In this document: one piece after another, positions 1 through 9,773 of the stretch
Numbering within the stretch: position 1 is the first letter of the stretch
How the letters are laid out: the number at the start of each line of letters is the position of its first letter
Assembly (NCBI RefSeq): GCF_004307995.1
Contig: NZ_SIRE01000028.1
Span: 62,001 to 126,000 of the forward strand
DNA length: 64,000 bases
Direction of reading: 5' to 3'
DNA from: Paenibacillus thalictri
Lineage (GTDB): Bacteria; Bacillota; Bacilli; Paenibacillales; NBRC-103111
Notes under the pieces: model-generated
Told to the model about the DNA's origin: nothing
Seen by the model: the letters and a program-made list of their open reading frames with translations, nothing else
Database searches by the model: none
Made by a program: the position numbers and the translations under genes

Positions 1-1894
1 AAGAATAAAACGGCTGCTGAAGATCGATCGTTGCTGTATACGGTGTCGTCATTTCATTGCCGACCTTGTCCTTCAGCTTCATATAGACCGTCTTGGTTCC
101 GTTGCCGTAAGAAAGCGTCCATGCTTTGGTCGTGGCATACGGTTCCCAATCACTCCAATTGACGCCATCGTTGGAGAACTGCATCTGCCCAAGTCCCGAA
201 CCTACCGGTTCGCTGTAAGCCAAAGGCCCCCACGTATAAAGCGAATTGTCCGCGGAAGCGAGCAGTTTGCCTGCTCTGACTAAACGTGAATTATCCTGAC
301 CTTCAATTGTCAAAGTGACCGCCATTGTGTTTGTCGTTGCTGCGCCGCTATTAATAGTGAGCACCGTCGCTGTCGGAGCGGTTTTGTCGAAAATGACTTT
401 AGTGCCGTCGGTTGTGCTGTCCTGCGAAACTTCCGTCGGATTGCTGCCCAAATCGATCGAGAACCGGACGCGTCCCTCGAAATCCGAATTGGTGAGTGTG
501 TACGATGCGTTGTAGACGTTATAGCTGACGCTCGTTACCGTAACAACTTGGTCTGCAATGGTTGCGGTTAATGCCGAGCTTGTAGGTTTGCTGAGCGAGA
601 AGGTCAAAGTTACGGTGTCCCCGACTTTGGCGTATCCCGTCAAACCGTTGCTGCTGGAGATGCTGACCGGAGTAATGCTCGGCGGCGTCTGCAGCAAAAT
701 GCTTGCGCTCGCTACTTGCGACAATTCGTTGCCCGCTTTGTCGATCAGCCTCATATATACGGTTTTCATGCCGTCGCCGTCTTCCAACGTCCAGGATTTG
801 GTCTCCGAAAATGGTTCCCAACCGCTCCAGTTGACATTATCGTTGGAGAATTGCATTTTGTCGACGCCCGAGCCGGGCGGCAGTGTTGCTCCCGCCAGCA
901 AGCCTTGGATGCTCCAAGCCGACTGATCAGTGGAAGCCAGCTGAAATGGCTTTGTCGCCGCACCTGCGAAAGCAAGCCTATTATACGCTCTGCCAACCAT
1001 AGGGGTGGATACGTCCGACCTGGTAATGCTTAACGCCACCGCTGTCGTATTCGTCGAGATCGCTCCATCATTGATCGTAAACGATCCTTCAGGATTTGTT
1101 CTGTCATAGAATACGGCGCTGGTGTCCGTCGTCGTACTCACTGCCGGCAGCGAATTTCCTCCGTCCTGTATGTTAAGCGAAAAACCGATAATTCCTTCCT
1201 CAACAAAATCCATGTCAGCGAACGTATACTGCGCTTTGTACACATTGTTGCCTACACTGGTCACTGTGGCATTCCGATTAGCGATTTGTGCCGTTGGCAA
1301 TGCACTCGGCGCCTTGCTGAGCATAAATGTCACTTTCGCCGTATCGCCAACCTTAGCGTATGTCGGATTTGCAGGCAAACGGTCATTGGTTGTGATGGTA
1401 ACCAGCGGGACGGTGATAGGAGGTTCCAATGTCAGCTGCACAGTTTTTGGCGTATTGGCAACATAATAATAGTTCATACCAACATCGATGAGAGAAACGA
1501 CGACATATACGTCGTAATTTCCTGCAGTAAGCGGAGCTCCTAAGCCAATAGTAGCACTATCATTAGCTATATTTGTGGGGCTTGTCCAACTGGTTGGCCC
1601 TACCCCCGCAGTGCCAATAGGATGATAGGATGACGTGTTGTAAGCATCAAATGGTGTTCCTTCCGGCAACATGTATATCTTTTGATTAACAATCGTATAC
1701 CCCGACGACGGATCAACAGACCAATTCACCTGTATATTATAGGCGGTGGTACCCGGATTATAAGCAGCGGTAGCCGTCGATATCTGCACATTGGCTACAG
1801 AAAGGGCATGCGCCGGCCTGCTCCAAAACGAAACCGCGCATAATAATGCCAATAAGATCAGCAATACATTTTTTCTCATTTGAATCTGGATCAT
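1..1894 (-). CDS. SLH-family surface protein, paralog 1 (C-terminal part cut off by window edge)
   Basis: Only the N-terminal ~631 residues are in the window. I chose the ATG at 1894 because AAGGAGGAG lies just upstream. Residues 1-31 form a signal peptide (charged MRKN, hydrophobic core, AHA cleavage site). Then follow two copies of a two-part module: an Ig-like unit beginning YAKVGDT, and a unit with the signature MQFSND-VNWS-WEP ending in KTVYM-L-DKAGN. The last visible part (1 to about 640) is almost identical in DNA to 3580-4215 of the next gene, so the unseen C-terminus very probably carries the same three SLH domains. It is likely exported and bound non-covalently to secondary wall polymer. 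The substrate or ligand is unknown. Confidence 0.88.
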   Translation of the reverse strand, partial: MIQIQMRKNVLLILLALLCAVSFWSRPAHALSVANVQISTATAAYNPGTTAYNIQVNWSVDPSSGYTIVNQKIYMLPEGTPFDAYNTSSYHPIGTAGVGPTSWTSPTNIANDSATIGLGAPLTAGNYDVYVVVSLIDVGMNYYYVANTPKTVQLTLEPPITVPLVTITTNDRLPANPTYAKVGDTAKVTFMLSKAPSALPTAQIANRNATVTSVGNNVYKAQYTFADMDFVEEGIIGFSLNIQDGGNSLPAVSTTTDTSAVFYDRTNPEGSFTINDGAISTNTTAVALSITRSDVSTPMVGRAYNRLAFAGAATKPFQLASTDQSAWSIQGLLAGATLPPGSGVDKMQFSNDNVNWSGWEPFSETKSWTLEDGDGMKTVYMRLIDKAGNELSQVASASILLQTPPSITPVSISSSNGLTGYAKVGDTVTLTFSLSKPTSSALTATIADQVVTVTSVSYNVYNASYTLTNSDFEGRVRFSIDLGSNPTEVSQDSTTDGTKVIFDKTAPTATVLTINSGAATTNTMAVTLTIEGQDNSRLVRAGKLLASADNSLYTWGPLAYSEPVGSGLGQMQFSNDGVNWSDWEPYATTKAWTLSYGNGTKTVYMKLKDKVGNEMTTPYTATIDLQQPFYS

Positions 1895-2023
1895 ATGCTC
1901 CTCCTTATAACATTTCAAGCTTTTCACATCCTCTAAATCTCTTAATCAACTGTTCATACGCAAACGGTCTACTAGTATGTGTGTATGCGGGTCGCTCCTT
2001 TCTTGCTTAAGTTGGATCGGTTG

Positions 2024-2060
2024 ATTATAGCATGGGAAGACTGAACAAATTCTGAACAAA
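2024..2060 (-). promoter_or_regulatory. Promoter with tandem direct repeats, paralog 1
   Basis: On the minus strand a TATAAT box (2024-2029) is preceded by two direct repeats (plus-strand CTGAACAAA at 2041-2049 and 2052-2060), spaced 11 bp start to start. They overlap where the -35 should be, and there is no good -35 hexamer. An 11-bp direct repeat over a weak -35 is typical of activation by an OmpR/PhoB-type regulator; that assignment is inference. Confidence 0.55.
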
Positions 2061-2104
2061 TTTATGTTAAATATTCATTTTTTGGAATAGTCTGGGCAAT
2101 GACA

Positions 2105-2157
2105 AAAAAAGCTTTGAACCGATGATGCACATTGTGCGTCAAGGTCAAAGCTTTTTT
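2105..2157 (-). terminator. Hairpin terminator of paralog 2
   Basis: A perfect 13-bp stem (2105-2117 with 2145-2157) is flanked by A/T runs, so it ends in a U-tract on the minus strand just after the stop at 2236. The loop contains a second near-perfect short inverted repeat. A nearly identical hairpin follows paralog 3. Confidence 0.85.
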
Positions 2158-2235
2158 GCTTTATGCTGTAAAATGCTCAGCTTCGCGTGGCTGCCGCGGA
2201 ATTTCACGGGCTATGCATTCTACAGATTGAACCCA

Positions 2236-5200
2236 TTAAGGCGTTGTCACCCATTGCTCGCCGCCGGTTGCATTTTTTTCGGACGTGTGGTCAATGGAAG
2301 CTTCTTGGATTTGCTCGAATGCCCAACTGCCGCTTGGCACGTCACTCCATTTGGATGCCGCTCCGGATAACGGACCGCGTCCCAGCAGCTTGTTGATCAT
2401 CGTCACTGCTTCGGCGCGAGTCAACGTTTGCTCCGGACGGAAGGTGCCGTCTGCGTATCCGTCGATGTAGCCGGCTGCTTTCGCCTGTGCTACCGCGGAT
2501 TGCGCCCAATGGCCGTTTACGTCATTGAAGCTATCGCCGCTGCTTGCGCTATTGCCCGAGATACGGGAGAGGATCGCCGCCATTTCCGCGCGGGTGATCG
2601 TTTGTTCCGGTTTAAAGCTGCCGCCGTTGTAACCTTCCATCAAGCCCATTTTGGTCGCTTGATCGATGGCGTCTTTGGCCCAATGCGACGAAGCCACATC
2701 GGTATAAGCAATGCTGGATTTGGTTGCCGCTTTATCCGATACACGGGCAAGCAGGGATGCCATTTCCGCGCGGGTGATGTTTTTCTCCGGACCGAATGTG
2801 CCGTCCGGATAACCGTTGATGTATGCTTTGTGTGTCGTTTTGTTCAAGCCGTCGGTTTTCACAACCGTAAATGTACTGAACTTCGTAACGGTAAACTGAA
2901 TGCCCAGCTTGCCGCTGTCATCGTAGTTTACGATTTGCCCTTTGACAAATTCTTTTGTTCCGTCGCTATGCTCGATAAACACGCCCAGATTTTGCAGTTG
3001 TTGTTCCGTTAACGAAGAAGTATCGCCTAACGGAATCACCAAGGTGACAGGGCGGCTTTGCAGGTTCGTTTCAATTGTCATCGGTCTGCCGACGATGCTG
3101 ATGTTGTCGTTGCCTACAGCCAGTCGTACTTCCTGTTCTTTCTTCGCGCGGTCTTCGACGACTTTGCGCTCGTCTTCGGTTTTAATCGGCACGAAGCGGA
3201 AATAGATGTCGTCCGCAAATCCTTCCAGCGAGCTTTTCGGAATGTCGACGCGGCCGTTGGCCGTGGAAATTTCAACGCCTACGTTCCCTTTCACCAGGCT
3301 GTCGGTGGAAGCTTTCGGAATCGTTACATTTACTTCGGATACTTCGTCTTTCGGATCGGGGATGACGATTCTGGCCGAATCGGATCCTGCCGCTTTAAGC
3401 TGGTCTACCGTCTTGTTGGCTTGGTCAAGCGTAAATGTCACCGCGTCTGTCTTGCGGCCATTTGCATCGGTTGTGCGGTTGATCGTTGCCGTTGACACCA
3501 CGGAACCGCTCGGTGCTACGCCGTTTTCTACATTTACCGTGATCGTTTCGCTTGGTGTATAAGACGGGCCGGAGCTTGAAGAATAAAACGGCTGCTGAAG
3601 ATCGATCGTTGCTGTATACGGTGTCGTCATTTCATTGCCGACCTTGTCCTTCAGCTTCATATAGACCGTCTTGGTTCCGTTGCCGTAAGAAAGCGTCCAT
3701 GCTTTGGTCGTGGCATACGGTTCCCAATCGCTCCAATTGACGCCATCGTTGGAGAACTGCATTTGCCCAAGTCCCGAACCTACCGGTTCGCTGTAAGCCA
3801 AAGGCCCCCACGTATAAAGCGAATTGTCCGCGGAAGCGAGCAATTTGCCTGCTCTGACTAAACGCGAATTATCCTGACCTTCAATTGTCAAAGTGACCGC
3901 CATTGTGTTTGTCGTTGCTGCGCCGCTATTAATAGTGAGCACCGTCGCTGTCGGAGCGGTTTTGTCAAAAATGACTTTGGTGTCGTCGGTTGTGCTGCTT
4001 GTTGAAGCTTCCGGCGGGTTGCTTCCCACACGGATGGAGAACCATACGCGTCCCTCAAAGTCCGAATTGGTGAGTGTGTACGATGCGTTGTAGACGTTAT
4101 AACTGACGCTCGTTACCGTAACATCCTGGTCTGCAATGGTTGCGGTTAACGCCGAGCTTGTAGGTTTGCTGAGCGAGAAGGTCAAAGTTACGGTGTCCCC
4201 GACTTTGGCGTATCCCGTCAAGTCGTTGCTGCTCTTGATGTTGACCGGCGCAATGCTCACAGGCAGCTCCAGTTGAATATTCGCTGAAGCTGGTGTTGTG
4301 GTTATATTGCCGGCTTTGTCCTTGAGCTCCATGTAAACCGTCTTGACGCCATCTCCATCAGACAGCTCCCATTGCTTAGATGTGGAATACGGTTCCCACT
4401 CGCTCCAATTCGCATTGTCGTTGGAAAACCGCATCTCTCCAAGTCCGGATGTCACTCCGCTTCTCGCCAGGAGCCCCCGTATATTCCAAGCAGAATTGTC
4501 GAGCGAAGCCAGACGAACTGGTCCTGTCCCCGGAACTGCCGAACCAAATGCAAGCGTCCCTCTTGCTCCAACCCCACGCGGGGTCGGGTTATCCACGCTA
4601 GCTATTGTCAGCGTAACCGATCGGCTGTTTGTCACCGTATCTCCATTATTGATATTAAAAGTCGTCGCCGTCGGTGCGGTGCGATCAAAAATGATAACGC
4701 TGTTATTGTCCGACGTCGCAGCAACTGTATTGCCCTCCGCGCTGATCTCCACCTGCACGCTGTCTTCGATGCTGTTGGCATCAAATTGATAGGAAGCTTT
4801 ATACACATTGTTTCCTACACTGCTTACATTGTTCACGGTTTGAGCTGCTAATTTGACCGTCGGCATCGCGCTCGGCGCCCTGCTCAACGTAAAACTTAAG
4901 TTTACCGTATCTCCAACTTTGGCATATACCGTTTCTTGGGGTAACGAAGGCTGGTTGTTCAGGGCCAGGTTGTATGTTGCGCTGATCGGTTGTATCGGTG
5001 ATAAGTGAACGGTGTTTGACGAACTTATCGCGGTAAATGGCATGCCGCTATTGATTACGGAAGCGACCACATATACATGATAATCTCCTTCAATCAGCGG
5101 ATTTCCGGCCCCGATTGAGAAGCTGTCATTAAAGATACTGGAGCTGCTTGTCCAACTTCTCGCAGCACCGTTAATCATAGTTTGATTTACATTATGATAT

Positions 5201-5457
5201 GATTGGAAATTATAGATTTCCGGTCCCGCCGGCACTAGGTATATCATATGTCCTAAAATCGTGTTTCCCGGGGAAATATCATCCTCCCAATCTACCTGCA
5301 TATCAAAACCGCCGGTAGTCGGATTAAAAGTAGCGGTTGCAGATACACCTCCTATTTCAACCTGAGCTGCATGCGCAGGTCTGCTCCAGAATGAAATGGC
5401 GCATAATAATGCCAATAAGATCAACAATACATTTTTTCTCATTTGAACCTGGATCAT
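2236..5457 (-). CDS. SLH-domain surface protein, paralog 2
   Basis: 1073 residues from the ATG at 5457, chosen because AAGGAGGAA lies just upstream; an in-frame start 69 bp further up has no comparable site. Domains in order: signal peptide 1-31 (ends RPAHA), N-terminal beta domain, two Ig-like/MQFSND-type module pairs (about 150-620), a region rich in beta strands beginning SETITVNVENG (about 625-865), and three SLH domains (about 868-1050, each with an ITRAEM/LTRAEA core). SLH domains bind pyruvylated secondary wall polymer, so the protein is most likely displayed on the cell surface. The last ~500 residues are nearly identical to paralog 3, whereas the N-terminal ~300 diverge. No catalytic motif was seen; a ligand-binding or structural role is inferred. 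Confidence 0.93.
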   Translation of the reverse strand: MIQVQMRKNVLLILLALLCAISFWSRPAHAAQVEIGGVSATATFNPTTGGFDMQVDWEDDISPGNTILGHMIYLVPAGPEIYNFQSYHNVNQTMINGAARSWTSSSSIFNDSFSIGAGNPLIEGDYHVYVVASVINSGMPFTAISSSNTVHLSPIQPISATYNLALNNQPSLPQETVYAKVGDTVNLSFTLSRAPSAMPTVKLAAQTVNNVSSVGNNVYKASYQFDANSIEDSVQVEISAEGNTVAATSDNNSVIIFDRTAPTATTFNINNGDTVTNSRSVTLTIASVDNPTPRGVGARGTLAFGSAVPGTGPVRLASLDNSAWNIRGLLARSGVTSGLGEMRFSNDNANWSEWEPYSTSKQWELSDGDGVKTVYMELKDKAGNITTTPASANIQLELPVSIAPVNIKSSNDLTGYAKVGDTVTLTFSLSKPTSSALTATIADQDVTVTSVSYNVYNASYTLTNSDFEGRVWFSIRVGSNPPEASTSSTTDDTKVIFDKTAPTATVLTINSGAATTNTMAVTLTIEGQDNSRLVRAGKLLASADNSLYTWGPLAYSEPVGSGLGQMQFSNDGVNWSDWEPYATTKAWTLSYGNGTKTVYMKLKDKVGNEMTTPYTATIDLQQPFYSSSSGPSYTPSETITVNVENGVAPSGSVVSTATINRTTDANGRKTDAVTFTLDQANKTVDQLKAAGSDSARIVIPDPKDEVSEVNVTIPKASTDSLVKGNVGVEISTANGRVDIPKSSLEGFADDIYFRFVPIKTEDERKVVEDRAKKEQEVRLAVGNDNISIVGRPMTIETNLQSRPVTLVIPLGDTSSLTEQQLQNLGVFIEHSDGTKEFVKGQIVNYDDSGKLGIQFTVTKFSTFTVVKTDGLNKTTHKAYINGYPDGTFGPEKNITRAEMASLLARVSDKAATKSSIAYTDVASSHWAKDAIDQATKMGLMEGYNGGSFKPEQTITRAEMAAILSRISGNSASSGDSFNDVNGHWAQSAVAQAKAAGYIDGYADGTFRPEQTLTRAEAVTMINKLLGRGPLSGAASKWSDVPSGSWAFEQIQEASIDHTSEKNATGGEQWVTTP

Positions 5458-5685
5458 ATGTTCCTCCTTATACCATTTCAAGCTTTTCACATCCTCTAAA
5501 TCTCTCAATCCATTGTTCATACGCAAACGGTCCTATTCCAGCTCCGCTTCCTTCCCGCATACGGCATTCGTATGGCACGTACAATATGTGCTTCTTCATA
5601 GGCATAAAATTGTGATCTGAGTGGCCGTAGTGCCGCGGCTTTATGTATACGAATCGCCCCTTTCTTGCTTAAGTTGGATCGGTTG

Positions 5686-5722
5686 ATTATAGCATGGGAA
5701 GACTGAACAAATTCTGAACAAA
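5686..5722 (-). promoter_or_regulatory. Promoter with tandem direct repeats, paralog 2
   Basis: Same architecture as upstream of paralog 1: minus-strand TATAAT at 5686-5691 and CTGAACAAA repeats at 5703-5711 and 5714-5722. About 50 bp around it is conserved between the two genes. The leader to the start codon is long (about 220 nt) and partly differs from paralog 1, including an additional ~100 bp at 5527-5640 in which I see no feature. Confidence 0.55.
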
Positions 5723-5765
5723 TTTATGTGAAATATGTATGTTTTGGAAAAATACAGGGAAATAC

Positions 5766-5818
5766 AAAAAAGCTTTGACCCGATGATGCACATTGCGCGT
5801 CAAGGTCAAAGCTTTTTT
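5766..5818 (-). terminator. Hairpin terminator of paralog 3
   Basis: A perfect 15-bp stem (5766-5780 with 5804-5818) ends in a U-tract on the minus strand, about 80 nt after the stop at 5900. It is near-identical to the hairpin at 2105-2157. Confidence 0.88.
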
Positions 5819-5899
5819 GCTTTATGCTGTAAAATGCTCAGTTTCGCATGGCTGCCGTGAATGATGTTCACGGACCATGCGTTCTACAGATTGAACCCA

Positions 5900-8800
5900 T
5901 TAAGGCGTTGTCACCCATTGCTCGCCGCCGGTTGCATTTTTTTCGGACGTGTGATCAATGGAAGCTTCTTGGATTTGCTCGAATGCCCAACTGCCGCTGG
6001 ATACGTCGCTCCATTTGGAGGCCGCTCCGGATAACGGGCCGCGTCCCAGCAGCTTGTTGATCATCGTCACCGCTTCGGCGCGAGTCAACGTTTGCTCCGG
6101 ACGGAAGGTGCCGTCTGCGTATCCGTCGATATAACCGGCTGCTTTCGCCTGCGCTACCGCGGATTGCGCCCAATGGCCGTTTACGTCATTGAAGCTGTCG
6201 CCGCTGCTGGCGCTATTGCCCGAGATACGGGAGAGGATCGCTGCCATTTCCGCGCGGGTGATCGTTTGTTCCGGTTTAAAGCTCCCGCCGTTGTAGCCTT
6301 CCATCAAGCCCATTTTCGTCGCTTGATCGATGGCGTCTTTGGCCCAATGCAACGAAGCCACATCGGTATAAGCAATGCTGGACTTGGTTGCCGCTTTATC
6401 CGATACACGGGCAAGCAGCGAGGCCATTTCCGCACGGGTGATGTTTTTCTCCGGACCGAATGTGCCGTCCGGATAACCGTTGATGTATGCTTTGTGTGTC
6501 GTTTTGTTCAAGCCGTCGGTTTTCACAACCGTAAATGTACTGAACTTCGTAACGGTAAACTGAATGCCAAGCTTGCCGCTGTCGTCGTAGTTTACGATTT
6601 GCCCTTTGACGAATTCTTTTGTGCCGTCGCTGTGCTCGATAAACACGCCCAGATTTTGCAGCTGTTGTTCCGTTAACGCAGAAGTGTCGCCTAACGGAAT
6701 CACCAAGGTGACCGGGCGGCTTTGCAGATTCGTTTCAATCGTCATTGGTCTGCCGACGATGCTGATGTTGTCGTTGCCTACGGCCAGTCGTACTTCCTGT
6801 TCTTTCTTCGCGCGGTCTTCGACGACTTTGCGCTCGTCTTCGGTTTTAATCGGCACGAAGCGGAAGTAAACGTCGTCCGCAAATCCTTCCAACGAGCTTT
6901 TCGGAATGTCGACGCGGCCGTTGGCTGTGGAAATTTCAACGCCTACGTTCCCTTTCACCAGGCTGTCGGTGGAAGCTTTCGGAATCGTTACATTCACTTC
7001 GGATACTTCGTCTTTCGGATCAGGAATGACGATTCTGGCCGAATCGGATCCTGCCGCTTTAAGCTGGTCTACCGTCTTGTTCACTTGGTCAAGCGTAAAT
7101 GTCACCGCGTCTGTCTTGCGCCCGTTTGCATCGGTCGTGCGGTTGATGGTTGCCGTCGACACCACGGAACCGCTCGGTGCTACGCCGTTTTCCACATTTA
7201 CCGTGATCGTTTCGCTTGGTGTATAAGATGAGCCGGAGCTCGAATAGAACGGCTGCTGAAGATCAATCGTTGCTGTATACGGTGTCGTCATTTCATTGCC
7301 GACCTTGTCTTTCAGCTTCATATAGACCGTCTTGGTTCCGTTGCCGTAAGAAAGCGTCCATGCTTTGGTCGTGGCATATGGTTCCCACTCGCTCCAATTG
7401 ACGCCATCGTTGGAGAACTGCATTTGCTCGACTCCCGAGCCGGGCAACGACTGCGGTCCTGCGTCAGCCAGCAAGCTCTGGATGCTCCAAACCGACTGAT
7501 CGGTTGAAGCCAGTTGAATCGGCTTTGCTGCCGTTCCTGCGAAAGCAAGCGTATTATGCAGCCTTGAGTAAACACGAGGGGTATACCAATCCGAACCGGT
7601 AATGTTTAACGTCACCGCTGTTGTATTGGTTGAAGCCGCTCCGTTATTAATCGTAAATGTGCCTGTCGGATTTGTTTTGTCGTAGAATACAGCACTGCTG
7701 TCCGTTGTAGTCGCTGCAAATATCAGACTAGCTCCGTCTGCTGCACTTATAAAAATAGGGATATTTCCTTCCATACTTACGGAATCGGTGAATGTAAGCT
7801 GCGCTTTATAAACGTTATTTCCGACACTGGTTACAGTCACAGTTTCATAAGCGATCTGAACCGTAGGCAATGCGCTTGGCGCTTTGCTGAGGGTAAATGT
7901 CAGATTGGCCGTATCTCCGGTTTTTGCATAAGTAGGATTTGCGGGTATTTGGTTGCCCGTTGTGAATGTAACTGGTGTAATACTTATTGGCAGCTGCAGC
8001 AAAATATTTGCGCTCACCGGCTGCGTCATTTCGTTGCCCGCCTTGTCTATCAGCCTCATATACACCGTCTTCACGCCGTCGCCGTCTGCCAAAATCCAGG
8101 ATTTAGTCTCCGAAAATGGCTCCCAGCCACTCCAGTTGACATTATCGTTGGAGAATTGCATTTTGTCGACCCCCGAGCCGGAAATCTGTTGCGGTTCTGC
8201 GCCAGCCAGCAAACCTTGGATGCTCCAAACCGACTGATCGGTCGAAGCCAGCTGTATCGGCTTTGCTGCCGTTCCTGCCAAAGCAAGTGTATTATGTAAT
8301 CTTGTGTAAACATGGGGGATATACGTGTCCGAAGCGATAATGTTTAACGTCACCGCAGTCGTATTCGTTGGATCTACTCCGTTATTAATCGTCAGTGTGC
8401 CTGTCGGATTTGTTTTGTCGTAGAATACGGCACTGCTGTCCGTAGTCGCTGTAGTGAAGGATTGATTGCTTCCATCCAATACTTTAATCTGAATAGAGGT
8501 ATTTCCTTCTGCATTTTCCGATCCGGTGAATGTATACTGTGCTTTATAAACATTGTTGCCGACACTGCTTACAGCTACGTTAGCTTCATCTTGGTATGCG
8601 ATTTGCACCGTGGGCAATGCGCTCGGCGCCATGCTGAGCGTAAATGTCAGATTCACTGTATCTCCGGCCTTGGCGTATGTCGGATTTGCAGGCGTTTGAT
8701 CGCCCGTTGTGATAGTAACCGGTGAGACAGCTATCCTGGAGAGTTGGATCGGCATTGCGCCACTTGCAAAATAGGAAGGTGAACCTCCTCCTGCCGGAGT

Positions 8801-9232
8801 TACGCCAACAACAACTTGTACATTATAATAATTCCCGATGACAAGGGGATTTCCCGGACCTATCAGGTACATGCTGTCTGCAGTAACGCTGGCACTGCTT
8901 GTCCAGCTGTATGTATCTGCTGCTCCCGTAGCCGAAACGGTTCCCGGCAATTCATGGTATGTCGTCGCGTAATTAGTATCATTTACGTAAGTTCCTGACG
9001 GCACTATGTATACCTTTTGCGATTGAATGGTGCCGGACGGTACGGTTGCGCTCCAATTCACTTGCATATCAAAACCATCGGTAGCCGAATTGTACGTTGC
9101 GCTAGCCGCCGATATATTCAGACCGACTCCGCCGCAAGCGCAAGCTTGCGCAGGCCTGCTCCAGAACGAAATGGCGAATAATAAAGCCAATAATAGCAGA
9201 AATACACTTTTTCTCATTTGAATAATAGTCAT
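5900..9232 (-). CDS. SLH-domain surface protein, paralog 3
   Basis: 1110 residues from the ATG at 9232, preceded by AAGGAGGAA. Signal peptide to about residue 31 (RPAQA), then an unusual Cys-Ala-Cys-Gly-Gly start of the mature part. Domains: N-terminal beta domain, two Ig-like plus MQFSND-type module pairs (about 180-660), a beta-rich spacer and three C-terminal SLH domains (about 905-1090). From roughly residue 600 on it is nearly identical to paralog 2, also at DNA level (5900-7430 against 2236-3770), while its N-terminal modules resemble paralog 1 more closely. The mature N-terminal Cys is not preceded by a real lipobox, so a lipoprotein is unlikely. It is probably a wall-attached protein of unknown ligand. 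Confidence 0.93.
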   Translation of the reverse strand: MTIIQMRKSVFLLLLALLFAISFWSRPAQACACGGVGLNISAASATYNSATDGFDMQVNWSATVPSGTIQSQKVYIVPSGTYVNDTNYATTYHELPGTVSATGAADTYSWTSSASVTADSMYLIGPGNPLVIGNYYNVQVVVGVTPAGGGSPSYFASGAMPIQLSRIAVSPVTITTGDQTPANPTYAKAGDTVNLTFTLSMAPSALPTVQIAYQDEANVAVSSVGNNVYKAQYTFTGSENAEGNTSIQIKVLDGSNQSFTTATTDSSAVFYDKTNPTGTLTINNGVDPTNTTAVTLNIIASDTYIPHVYTRLHNTLALAGTAAKPIQLASTDQSVWSIQGLLAGAEPQQISGSGVDKMQFSNDNVNWSGWEPFSETKSWILADGDGVKTVYMRLIDKAGNEMTQPVSANILLQLPISITPVTFTTGNQIPANPTYAKTGDTANLTFTLSKAPSALPTVQIAYETVTVTSVGNNVYKAQLTFTDSVSMEGNIPIFISAADGASLIFAATTTDSSAVFYDKTNPTGTFTINNGAASTNTTAVTLNITGSDWYTPRVYSRLHNTLAFAGTAAKPIQLASTDQSVWSIQSLLADAGPQSLPGSGVEQMQFSNDGVNWSEWEPYATTKAWTLSYGNGTKTVYMKLKDKVGNEMTTPYTATIDLQQPFYSSSGSSYTPSETITVNVENGVAPSGSVVSTATINRTTDANGRKTDAVTFTLDQVNKTVDQLKAAGSDSARIVIPDPKDEVSEVNVTIPKASTDSLVKGNVGVEISTANGRVDIPKSSLEGFADDVYFRFVPIKTEDERKVVEDRAKKEQEVRLAVGNDNISIVGRPMTIETNLQSRPVTLVIPLGDTSALTEQQLQNLGVFIEHSDGTKEFVKGQIVNYDDSGKLGIQFTVTKFSTFTVVKTDGLNKTTHKAYINGYPDGTFGPEKNITRAEMASLLARVSDKAATKSSIAYTDVASLHWAKDAIDQATKMGLMEGYNGGSFKPEQTITRAEMAAILSRISGNSASSGDSFNDVNGHWAQSAVAQAKAAGYIDGYADGTFRPEQTLTRAEAVTMINKLLGRGPLSGAASKWSDVSSGSWAFEQIQEASIDHTSEKNATGGEQWVTTP

Positions 9233-9773
9233 ATGTTCCTCCTTATGAAATTTCAAGCTGCAAATATATTACGTTCCACCAAACTTCGACATTACCTCTC
9301 TCTATTTGTTTCCTCCCTCTTCCAGTATCCGGAATTCATTATAGCATGCTAGCAAACGAAGCGGGTTTATTATTTTAGGCCTTTATGCCCATCATATTAT
9401 ATTAAAATTATTTAAATTTCTTAAAAATTAGCCTAAAGTTTGAGCTATTCGGCAAATATTCGACATTTCAGTTGTTTTCAATGAAATTGATTCATCTGAG
9501 TTATAGGTTGGCAAATTAATTCAATTTCTCTCTGCGATTCTCTATTTATCTTCATTAATAAGCTCTCTTCCGATTCCCTCATTTTTCAAACGTTGCCTTC
9601 CGCTTGCGAACCCATTTTCGCCAGACAGCCGATAAGCCCGCTTTAGCAATCTTTTTCTCCCCTTCATCCATCCAGGAAAAAATGTACCACCCTTCCGGAA
9701 AAAAAGTATGATTGCCGCTATTCTGGCCATCCGTTATGTTGTGGCTAGGAATTTTACCGGAAAGGAGAAAAAA
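9233..9773. other. Intergenic region between SLH paralog 3 and sugar locus
   Basis: About 540 bp, AT-rich in the middle. It holds a minus-strand TATAAT at 9338-9343 for paralog 3 (no good -35 and, unlike paralogs 1 and 2, no CTGAACAAA repeats), a plus-strand promoter candidate near 9712-9740, and a TGTCGAA (minus strand) at 9459-9465 that matches the Spo0A box core. A 62-codon minus-strand frame here has no ribosome binding site and is rejected. Confidence 0.5.
9712..9740 (+). promoter_or_regulatory. Candidate sigma-A promoter of the sugar locus
   Basis: TTGCCG (9712-9717), a 17-bp spacer and TATGTT (9735-9740), 34 bp before the start codon at 9774. Found by eye; a match of this quality can occur by chance. 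Confidence 0.4.

Noticed and set aside
9100..9232. Cys at the mature N-terminus of SLH paralog 3 as a lipoprotein site
   Set aside because: The preceding residues RPAQA lack the Leu at -3 of a lipobox and resemble the ordinary signal cleavage site of the paralogs.
9542..9730. 62-codon minus-strand frame upstream of the sugar locus
   Set aside because: No ribosome site, basic low-complexity translation, and it overlaps the probable promoter of the plus-strand locus.
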